Origin: an uncultured Verrucomicrobiota bacterium | GTDB taxonomy: Bacteria > Verrucomicrobiota > Verrucomicrobiia > Opitutales > LL51 | NCBI GenBank assembly: GCA_947174645.1 | Contig: CAMWJR010000052.1 | Span: 1 to 5,879, forward strand | Direction: 5' to 3' | Length of the DNA: 5,879 bases | Shown here: one piece after another, positions 1-5,873 of the stretch | Layout of the letters: each line of letters opens with the position of its first letter | How positions within the stretch are numbered: the stretch's first letter is position 1 | The notes under the pieces: generated by a model | Told to the model about the DNA's origin: nothing | Database searches by the model: none | What the model saw: only the letters and a program-made list of their open reading frames with translations | Translations under genes and position numbers: made by a program

Positions 1-384
1 GCGCCGCTCAGAAGTCGATTGAATCATTAGAATCATCATCTCGCACATGAGATCCCCGAGACTATTGACCTTTGTCGACTGAAAGTCCTTCCCTTTCATC
101 CCAAATGCGAGCTCGTTCAATTTTTCCGAGCGCTTTTCGATTTTTTGCGCCGCACTAATCGACGTAATATTTGTGTTATTGAGGTGGGACTGCGCCGTTC
201 GGTCAACTGTCGCCTGGATCGTTATGGAATCTAAGGTCATGTTCGCGCCCAGATTCATCGCAACTGCATTCAACGTAGCTGCATCCATCCCTGAAGCATT
301 ATCGCCCGATGCGCGCTTAACGCCCGACGGATTCGAGTTTTTCGGGATATGGGTATCCCCAGGAATGGTCTCCGTCTTGCTCAT
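1..384 (-). CDS. Small T3SS translocator-like protein (SctB/YopD position), 3' end cut by window
   Basis: This is the last gene of the operon seen here; only the first 128 codons lie in the window and the frame is open to base 1. The start at 384 lies 4 nt after the stop of the 845-residue gene, so translation is probably coupled; only a weak G-rich stretch (CGGTG) is available as a ribosome binding site. Residues 1-60 are polar and rich in Asn, Ser and Thr, with no cysteine, as is common for type III substrates. A likely helix follows at about 86-102. Residues 106-124 form a Met/Leu/Ile-rich segment, L-G-D-L-M-C-E-M-M-I-L-M-I-Q-S-T, before Glu-Arg-Arg. YopD has a comparable Leu-rich stretch ahead of its single membrane helix, and yopD follows yopB in the same order. 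The assignment rests on gene order and this segment; the membrane helix, if present, lies outside. It could instead be another secreted substrate. Confidence 0.5.
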   Translation of the reverse strand, partial: MSKTETIPGDTHIPKNSNPSGVKRASGDNASGMDAATLNAVAMNLGANMTLDSITIQATVDRTAQSHLNNTNITSISAAQKIEKRSEKLNELAFGMKGKDFQSTKVNSLGDLMCEMMILMIQSTSERR

Positions 385-388
385 ACAC

Positions 389-2926
389 TTACACCGTGAT
401 GTTGCGAATAATTTCCATATTTGTCTCACCGTACTCGCGGATTGCCTCCGCTGCGCGCTCATAGGACGCCTTGACGTAAGACATCAGCGATTGAATATCG
501 GCCATCTGGTTATCAATGATCATCTGGTAAAACTCATCGAGCGCCTTGTAGCGCGTGTTGATCGCGTCAACTTCCGCAGCATACATCGTGTTGCGATTGG
601 TTTCTTCATTGAGTGCTAGATTATAGAGCGATTGATAAAATTGCATCGTCGCCTGAACCATGTTTTGTAGCCGTTGACTCGCGATCATGATTTGCTGAAA
701 AATATTGAGGTGCTCAAGTCCTCTCAAACCCGCAATTGCTCGCGCGCCCGTGGCAATACCGGAAAGTGCTTGGCTTGCCCGACGGGTACCCCCTGTCGCT
801 GTCCGGTTGCTAGAAGAGAGAAAATTCCCGTGTACCGTATAAGCTCCAAAATCCGCATCGCCATAGAGACCACCCCCGGGACTTTGTATATCAAGAGCTT
901 TGGCAACGTCATCAAATTTATTATCAAGAGCTCCCTGTTTGATCTCAGCAAAGGTCATGTCGCCACGTTTAAGTCGCAAATTGACTTTTTCTAGTGTATC
1001 CAATTCCTTTCCGGTTTCACCAGTTCCAATTTCCGTCCGTGATCTATCAAAAGCTATATCCCTCCCCCTACCACGAATGTCGCGCATTCGTCCCGTATCA
1101 TATCCAGAATCGATAAAATCAATTTCCCCAACAAGCTTTCGATTGGAAAGATCTTGTTTCTTAATCTGGTCCTCTAGGTCCTGTATTTGATCTAGGGAGT
1201 ATTTGTTAGTTTCGGCACTATCCAAATCCTTTCTTAATCCCTTTAAGCTCTCCCGCCCCTGATCCAGTTGTTCCTGTAAATTAGCTCGTTTAATTTGCTG
1301 ATTTTTTTCGAAATTACGGATATCTAGCGATTGCTCGATATCTTTAAATTTTCCTTCGCGCATTTTACCTTGCATTTCAGCAATCGTAAGATCGCCATCT
1401 TGAAATTGATTTATGGCGTCACCTGACACATCTGATGAATGACGGAGCTCATGCTGCGCGTTTTTACGTACATCCCCCGCTAACTTTCGGCTTCCCCCTG
1501 CATCAACAAGGTCAATTTGCTCAATGAGCTTTCGATTGTCCATGACTTTATCGTCAATGGCCGTTTGTAGCTTGGCCACCTCCTCTGTGTTACCAGCATC
1601 GCTTGCCTTTTCCAGATCAGCTCTGAGGGACTCTAACTGCTTTCGACCTGCACCGAGTTGATCTTCATAATTTTTGATAAATTTGGGATCGGAAAGAAAG
1701 TCATCAAATACATCACGAAATGTTCGCAATAAATCAGCACTTGCAACCATAACGCTATTCATCTGATCCGCTACGACCTCGCTAGCTTTGGCTAGTTCAC
1801 CCAAGTTGTTCGCTCTGGCAATATTGGCAAATTTATTAAACGACTTACTTAGTTCCTGTGCCTGTTGCGTGATGTCACCTAATTGCGCTTCAAGTTTCTG
1901 GGAATTTTTAAGGATTCCAACAGCATCCTCGCCATTGAGCGCATTTTGAAGCGCCGTTTTGGTCGCCTTTGCATCTTCGACAAGTTTTTCGAGCTTTTTC
2001 GTGCCCTCCTCTAGGGTTTGAACGCTGTCTTCGAGCACTTTGATGGTATCCTCCGATGCCTCTCCTGCTTCTTTGAGGGTTTTTATAGCATTTTGTGCTG
2101 CCTGAATGTTTTCACTTGCCGACTTGGTTGCTTTCTGAGCATTTTCGATAACTTCCGTCGCTTTTTGTACCTTTTGTGCGGCGTCAGCGGCCTTGTCCAT
2201 CGCACTTGCTCCAGCCTTTGCGCCGGCAAGCGCACCATTGGCGATATCGGCTACCATGAATGCCATATCAATTGACATCTGTAGCGCCATTTTTGCCTTA
2301 TCGTCGCTCATTCCTTGAGTTAAAAGCTCGCCCATGCTTTTTCCCAAAATCAATTCTGCCGCCTGGAATGCGAGAAGTACCGATCCAATTGCAATTACCG
2401 CAGGTCCCGCCGTTCCAAAAGAAGCAATCGTTGTTGCGGCACCGATGAGGAACATGATAATTTTGCCGTAATTACTATTGAGAAACTTCATGATGCCCGA
2501 CTTATTGAGCTTCTCCATGAAGAGCTGGAACGGGCTTTTGTAGCGTGACTTCCGGATCGCCTTTTTGGTTTCCAAAATTTTGGTGTTACTGGCACCCAAT
2601 TTTTGATTTTGTGTACACTTAATTCCATCGAGCTGCGTATCCAGCATGAGCTCATTTTGGAGCGTCGATATGATCAGCATCGCCATCGCGACGCCGACGG
2701 AAGTCATCTCGGTAATATCGATCTCCGGAAGCTGATAGAGTCCGTTGTCCTTGTTGGCCTTTACATTCGGCGTATAGCAAAACATCGCATCAGTCATGTG
2801 CGCAATACGATAGCCTAGAACCGTTTCCGCTTGATTGGCGAGTTCCGCTTCTGATAGTCCCTTCAACTTCGGATCGGGATATGTCGTACTGAGTAAAATA
2901 TCGGTTAAAGAATAAACTTCTCTCAT
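389..2926 (-). CDS. Large T3SS translocator-like protein (SctE/YopB/IpaB type), greatly enlarged
   Basis: Probable pore-forming translocator that would be exported by the T3SS and inserted into the host membrane. From the N-terminus: a polar lead (1-65); a Met/Leu-rich amphipathic stretch (71-97); a basic linker (120-145); a hydrophobic segment with Gly/Pro turns (154-193); the sequence E-L-I-L-G-K-S (191-197); a second, weaker hydrophobic helix (213-240). The hairpin with GKS between its helices resembles YopB, IpaB and EspD. An unbroken heptad coiled coil follows (246-330), then more helix, two copies of a 118-132 residue repeat (421-538 and 551-682), a Gly/Ser/Thr-rich hinge (683-735) and a helical C-terminal region (739-845). 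YopB is about 400 and IpaB about 580 residues, so this 845-residue protein is oversized, and the extra mass lies after the hairpin. The start overlaps the chaperone stop as ATGA and has a GAGGAG site. The family call is by pattern only; the C-terminal half is not recognised. Confidence 0.72.
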   Translation of the reverse strand: MREVYSLTDILLSTTYPDPKLKGLSEAELANQAETVLGYRIAHMTDAMFCYTPNVKANKDNGLYQLPEIDITEMTSVGVAMAMLIISTLQNELMLDTQLDGIKCTQNQKLGASNTKILETKKAIRKSRYKSPFQLFMEKLNKSGIMKFLNSNYGKIIMFLIGAATTIASFGTAGPAVIAIGSVLLAFQAAELILGKSMGELLTQGMSDDKAKMALQMSIDMAFMVADIANGALAGAKAGASAMDKAADAAQKVQKATEVIENAQKATKSASENIQAAQNAIKTLKEAGEASEDTIKVLEDSVQTLEEGTKKLEKLVEDAKATKTALQNALNGEDAVGILKNSQKLEAQLGDITQQAQELSKSFNKFANIARANNLGELAKASEVVADQMNSVMVASADLLRTFRDVFDDFLSDPKFIKNYEDQLGAGRKQLESLRADLEKASDAGNTEEVAKLQTAIDDKVMDNRKLIEQIDLVDAGGSRKLAGDVRKNAQHELRHSSDVSGDAINQFQDGDLTIAEMQGKMREGKFKDIEQSLDIRNFEKNQQIKRANLQEQLDQGRESLKGLRKDLDSAETNKYSLDQIQDLEDQIKKQDLSNRKLVGEIDFIDSGYDTGRMRDIRGRGRDIAFDRSRTEIGTGETGKELDTLEKVNLRLKRGDMTFAEIKQGALDNKFDDVAKALDIQSPGGGLYGDADFGAYTVHGNFLSSSNRTATGGTRRASQALSGIATGARAIAGLRGLEHLNIFQQIMIASQRLQNMVQATMQFYQSLYNLALNEETNRNTMYAAEVDAINTRYKALDEFYQMIIDNQMADIQSLMSYVKASYERAAEAIREYGETNMEIIRNITV
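881..1276 (-). repeat. Intragenic protein repeat, copy 2 (SctE-like residues 551-682)
   Basis: Second unit, 132 residues. Block one is Q-L-D-Q-G-R-E-S-L-K-G-L-R-K-D-L (553-568), block two N-R-K-L-V-G-E-I-D-F-I-D-S-G (595-608), and block three G-D-M-T-F-A-E, K-F-D-D-V and L-D-I (655-680). The first two blocks align with copy 1 with a single-residue gap. The linker before block three is 13 residues longer and rich in Arg, Asp and Gly. Codons differ throughout, so the duplication is old. Confidence 0.75.
1313..1666 (-). repeat. Intragenic protein repeat, copy 1 (SctE-like residues 421-538)
   Basis: First of two diverged tandem units in the SctE-like protein. It opens with Q-L-x-x-G-R-x-x-L-x-x-L-R-x-D-L-x-x-A (423-441), continues with N-R-K-L-x-x-x-I-D-x-x-D-x-G (464-477) and closes with G-D-L-T-I-A-E, K-F-K-D-I and L-D-I (511-536). 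The same three blocks recur in the same order in copy 2. The unit is 118 residues, largely charged and probably helical. Confidence 0.75.
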
Positions 2927-3495
2927 GATACAGTCTCCTCGTGATTTTTTGTGTTTTGTCGGATCAGTTCTAGCGTTCCCTTCGCACGTTCGGCAAGATC
3001 CGGACGCTTTTGAGTTTCTTGAAATACTTCGACCACTTGGTTAAAAAATTCGATCGCGCCCTCACGGTTTTCAAGTGCAAGGCAGCAATCCGCCATTGCT
3101 GAAATCACTTCAATATCGGAAGGATTTAAAAAATAGGCCGCGAGATAGACTCCTAACGCGGCGTCGTATTTGTGCTCGATAAAAAGCGTTACGGCAAGCG
3201 CCTTCCAGTAGCGTACTTCGAAATGATTCATCATCGCCAAGCAGTAAAAAATCTTTTCTGCATCTTCGTATTTATGCTGTTTGAACAACGCAAACCCGAT
3301 ACTGTACGCGGCTTCGAGGTGACGTTCGTCGAGTCCAGGGAAGTCGTCCAATAAAGTTCGCCAAAACATCGAGGGACCTCGGAAATGTTTTTTTAGAATT
3401 TGATCAAATTCGCTGCGTCCTGTTTCCAGCGGGATACGTGCAGTATCTCGCTGGGTTTCGACTTCTTTTCCCCTCGCTCCCATTCCGGAGCGCAT
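2923..3495 (-). CDS. Class II T3SS chaperone of the SycD/LcrH/IpgC family (TPR protein)
   Basis: Predicted cytosolic chaperone that binds the hydrophobic translocators before export. Three tetratricopeptide repeats lie at about 60-93, 94-127 and 128-161. The first carries A-Y-S-I-G-F-A-L-F, K-Y-E-D-A-E-K-I-F and then M-N-H-F-E-V-R-Y-W. SycD has the parallel L-Y-S-L-A-F-N-Q-Y, K-Y-E-D-A-H-K-V-F and L-D-H-Y-D-S-R-F-F. The second has K-Y-D-A-A-L-G-V-Y, matching Q-Y-D-L-A-I-H-S-Y, and the third A-D-C-C-L-A, matching A-E-C-L-L-Q. This fit is the strongest single family assignment in the window. At 190 residues it is slightly longer than SycD (168) because of a charged N-terminal lead of about 55 residues. 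The start at 3495 has no good ribosome binding site; Met5 (3481-3483) is an alternative start. It lies between the two long genes, as lcrH lies between lcrV and yopB. Its stop overlaps the next start by 4 nt. Confidence 0.9.
   Translation of the reverse strand: MRSGMGARGKEVETQRDTARIPLETGRSEFDQILKKHFRGPSMFWRTLLDDFPGLDERHLEAAYSIGFALFKQHKYEDAEKIFYCLAMMNHFEVRYWKALAVTLFIEHKYDAALGVYLAAYFLNPSDIEVISAMADCCLALENREGAIEFFNQVVEVFQETQKRPDLAERAKGTLELIRQNTKNHEETVS
2935..2940 (-). promoter_or_regulatory. Ribosome binding site of the SctE-like gene
   Basis: GAGGAG on the minus strand lies inside the end of the chaperone gene, 8 nt before the ATG at 2926. It is the only strong Shine-Dalgarno sequence in the window and fixes the start of the 845-residue protein. 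With the ATGA overlap, it suggests that the translocator is translated both by re-initiation after the chaperone and by direct ribosome loading. Confidence 0.85.
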
Positions 3496-3500
3496 TATAA

Positions 3501-3520
3501 GGAATTTTTCTCAAAATTCC
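3501..3520 (-). promoter_or_regulatory. Perfect 8-bp hairpin with GAGA tetraloop before the chaperone start
   Basis: In the 44-nt gap between the 777-residue gene and the chaperone gene, the minus strand reads GGAATTTT, GAGA, AAAATTCC: a perfect 8-bp stem closed by a GNRA-type loop. It begins 19 nt after the upstream stop codon and ends 5 nt before the chaperone ATG. No T-run follows, so it is not an intrinsic terminator. A folded stem here would hinder ribosome loading on the chaperone message unless ribosomes finishing the upstream gene open it. The only purine-rich, SD-like bases (GAGA) are in the loop. The structure is seen in the sequence; its function is inferred. Confidence 0.45.
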
Positions 3521-3539
3521 ATTGTTTTTAATGTTCTTT

Positions 3540-5873
3540 TTACCGAATATTGGAGTAGATCTGCTTCCAAACATCGCCAATCGACTTCAACATTTGAGTT
3601 GCGAGCGAGGTTGTCTCATTGCAGCGCTGCATCATTCGTTGCATTTTCGTCGTAATAGTCTGACCATCGGTGGTAATTTGGTCGACATGGATACGCATGT
3701 TTTCACTCCAGAGTGAGACTTCGTCAGCGTTCAAACCGGTTGAGCCATCACCATAGAGTTTATTCAACACGCGTTTAATCTTGGGCTCCTCTATCCAGCA
3801 TTGTGTCAGCGTTTTCTTCTCGTATTCTTCGACGTTCTCATCTTCGGTAAATAATCCCGGCCCATCGATATAAGACTTGATTTGTTTCACATCCTCCTGG
3901 CTAAACGTTCGATCGCAGCCCAAGGCAGAGGCAACTTCAGGATCGGTGAGACTATTGAGTGATTCAATGGCTTGGGATTTATTGATCTCTTTCGTAAGGT
4001 AATTGATTGCCAATCCTGTTACGATATCACCATACACCGAGGCCATTGCTTCGAGTTTGTACATCAAAATCAATGCATTGTAATCGTAGTCTGGTTCTGT
4101 TAGATTTTCTTTATGAACACTCTTTTTGGAATAATAAAACTTTTGGTGGGCCATCAAATCGAAAGCCTCAACTAACTTTTGATTTGAACCCGAAGTGAAT
4201 TCTCCCGTTGAAGTATCTGAGGCTTTACCCATTTGTTTGGCGAGATATTTGTAGTGTCCGGTGCCATTCCAGTTGTTCGAAATTGGCGCCCAATTTTTGA
4301 GTTCCAAGCCATTCGTTGCGTCACCATTAGGTTTCTTTTTATTGGAACAAATTCCCTCAATAGTGCAGGGAAATGGCAGAGAACCTCCTTTCATCTTTTG
4401 AAATAAAGCTTCCGTGTAAGTTCCTAACACAGAACGCACTTGAGCGGTATCATCCTCTTGGATAATTTTATTCCGATAGAGCCAATAGGCATCAATAAGT
4501 TTATTCTGCGAACCTGCGGTGAAATTTTTCGTTCCATATAGTTTCGTATCACCACCCTTGTTTTTGACGCAGGCACTATTGATAACCCCCATTAAAGATC
4601 CTAATCCGGCTCCGGCCAACCCACCGGCTGCTCCTGCACCAATTGCGATTCCAATTCCGGCCAAGACTGCTGTTTTTGTCGCCATTGCACCGAGAAAACC
4701 CAAACCTAGAGCTCCTGCTGCCCCAGCAGTCGCAACTGTCAGCACGGCAATAGCAGCGACAGCAATTGCCATACCAATAGCCATTAAGGCGCCCTGCCCC
4801 TTTTGCTGTACTTTTTTTGCAACTTCTCCGAATTCCGCGCTGGCATCATCGGTTAGTTCATACGCTTCTTTCAAAGAACCTAATTCTAAAAGGTCACGAT
4901 CTGTAAGGTCATCCAACATGGTGTTTTGGCCGACATCACCACCGTTTTTAAGCTTCCCTTGAGACACATAGGTAAACAGATTGGAAACATCTGCATGGTT
5001 CGACTCGAGGTAACTCATGCGCTTGTTGAAATTCGAATTTTCGTAGGTCAATAGCGAGTTATCGTCCATGGCGTTTGTCGGCATCGTTATGTTGTGTTTT
5101 TTGAAGTACATGATGACTTCGGCAGGGATCACGACCTTCGCGTTATCGCCTTGTTTCGCCGCCTGTGCCTGAACTTTATTGATTTTGGAAAGTTTCGCGT
5201 TCGCCTCCGCGATTTTTTCGTTATTCTCTTGGATTTCTTTCAAAAGATCAGCCAAGAGATTCTTTTGCATCGTAAACTTCTCATACAGGATTGCCATCAG
5301 ACGGAACATCATCCCATAATGTGAATAGTCGCCGTGCCAGAGCGAATCCGAGCTGATGTAGACCGGATCGGAAATGTTATCGACCTTATCTTCGATGAAA
5401 ATGGGATCGCCGTTTTTGCCGTAACCGTAAATCACACGGTAATATGTACCACTGCAGGATTCGAGTTGTTTTTCGGTCAATGTCCCGGTCACTACCCAAG
5501 CACCGTTGAAGTAGGCATATTCTTTGGGCCTTAACATTAGTAATGAGCGCTGGTAAATTTCGAGTTGTTGTGAGTAATTGAGCCAATCTTTGAGCTGTTC
5601 TAAATACTCATCGAGTGGACCTCCACGAGCAGGAATCGCCTCGATCTTGGTCTTGTATTCCGCGAAATCAATTTCTGCGGCATCGTACCTGTCCATAACC
5701 TCGTGAATCTCCGAGGATTGAATTTTGTAGAGGTATTGGTCCTGGGTAAATTTGCTACTATCGTAGGGCTCGAAATTGATCACTAAACCAATATAGGTTT
5801 TTTTATCGGCGACATTTTTCTCCCCCAGCCAAGCCCGGAAGTTTTTGATCTTTTGCAATAGATCGGCATCCAT
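3540..5873 (-). CDS. Tip-position T3SS protein (LcrV/IpaD-like layout) with inserted hydrophobic domain
   Basis: First gene of the operon seen here, in the place of lcrV. The ATG at 5873 is provisional: no in-frame stop separates it from the window edge, so the protein may begin further upstream. Residues 1-185 are mixed polar with many aromatics and no signal peptide. A heptad coil runs from about 192 to 234 (Leu196, Phe200, Leu207, Leu210, Ile214, Ile221, Leu228, Ile231). An Ala/Gly-rich hydrophobic stretch at 361-433 is long enough for two membrane helices. Two copies of an F-T-x-G-S-x-x-K-L motif start at 451 and 559. The C-terminus is a second heptad coil (726-772, with Met726, Val730, Ile733, Ile740, Met744, Met747, Met761, Ile765, Val768, Ile772). 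Two coils, the second at the extreme C-terminus, recall the stalk of LcrV/IpaD tip proteins. Those are about 330 residues and lack a membrane domain. It may instead be a third translocator or a lineage-specific secreted protein. Confidence 0.5.
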   Translation of the reverse strand: MDADLLQKIKNFRAWLGEKNVADKKTYIGLVINFEPYDSSKFTQDQYLYKIQSSEIHEVMDRYDAAEIDFAEYKTKIEAIPARGGPLDEYLEQLKDWLNYSQQLEIYQRSLLMLRPKEYAYFNGAWVVTGTLTEKQLESCSGTYYRVIYGYGKNGDPIFIEDKVDNISDPVYISSDSLWHGDYSHYGMMFRLMAILYEKFTMQKNLLADLLKEIQENNEKIAEANAKLSKINKVQAQAAKQGDNAKVVIPAEVIMYFKKHNITMPTNAMDDNSLLTYENSNFNKRMSYLESNHADVSNLFTYVSQGKLKNGGDVGQNTMLDDLTDRDLLELGSLKEAYELTDDASAEFGEVAKKVQQKGQGALMAIGMAIAVAAIAVLTVATAGAAGALGLGFLGAMATKTAVLAGIGIAIGAGAAGGLAGAGLGSLMGVINSACVKNKGGDTKLYGTKNFTAGSQNKLIDAYWLYRNKIIQEDDTAQVRSVLGTYTEALFQKMKGGSLPFPCTIEGICSNKKKPNGDATNGLELKNWAPISNNWNGTGHYKYLAKQMGKASDTSTGEFTSGSNQKLVEAFDLMAHQKFYYSKKSVHKENLTEPDYDYNALILMYKLEAMASVYGDIVTGLAINYLTKEINKSQAIESLNSLTDPEVASALGCDRTFSQEDVKQIKSYIDGPGLFTEDENVEEYEKKTLTQCWIEEPKIKRVLNKLYGDGSTGLNADEVSLWSENMRIHVDQITTDGQTITTKMQRMMQRCNETTSLATQMLKSIGDVWKQIYSNIR
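4152..4199 (-). repeat. F-T-x-G-S-x-x-K-L motif, copy 2 (tip-like residues 559-574)
   Basis: F-T-S-G-S-N-Q-K-L-V-E-A-F-D-L-M. It matches copy 1 at Phe, Thr, Gly, Ser, Lys, Leu, Ala and Leu. The codons have diverged, so this is not a recent DNA duplication. Similarity beyond the core is weak by eye. Confidence 0.65.
4476..4523 (-). repeat. F-T-x-G-S-x-x-K-L motif, copy 1 (tip-like residues 451-466)
   Basis: F-T-A-G-S-Q-N-K-L-I-D-A-Y-W-L-Y, directly after the hydrophobic domain of the 777-residue protein. It is one of two copies spaced 108 residues apart; 8 of 16 positions are identical and several others are conservative changes. Confidence 0.65.

Noticed and set aside
173..619. Plus-strand open frame of 148 codons
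   Set aside because: It is antisense to two minus-strand genes, spans their junction, and shows no domain pattern or credible ribosome binding site.
1937..2191. Methyl-accepting chemotaxis or other signalling coil in the SctE-like protein
   Set aside because: The Ala-rich heptads look similar, but there is no conserved signalling hairpin tip, HAMP domain or periplasmic sensor, and the neighbours are T3SS-like.
3494..3499. Perfect TATAAT on the minus strand, a possible -10 box
   Set aside because: It overlaps the chaperone ATG and no TTGACA-like sequence lies 16-18 nt upstream. Any transcript would start inside the gene.
3501..3520. Inverted repeat as an intrinsic terminator
   Set aside because: The stem is AT-rich and no T-run follows on either strand in the needed place; it also sits inside an operon.
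3521..3523. Three-codon frame ATG GAA TTT TGA as a leader peptide
   Set aside because: It is too short, has no ribosome binding site, and is explained by the hairpin sequence; chance is the simplest reading.
4575..4793. Phage tape-measure or holin-like protein
   Set aside because: The neighbouring SycD-type chaperone and the absence of phage structural genes argue for a T3SS context.
4519..4962. Plus-strand open frame of 147 codons, rich in Pro and Ala
   Set aside because: Its composition (P-A-P-A-type runs) is the antisense image of the Gly/Ala-rich hydrophobic segment of the real gene.
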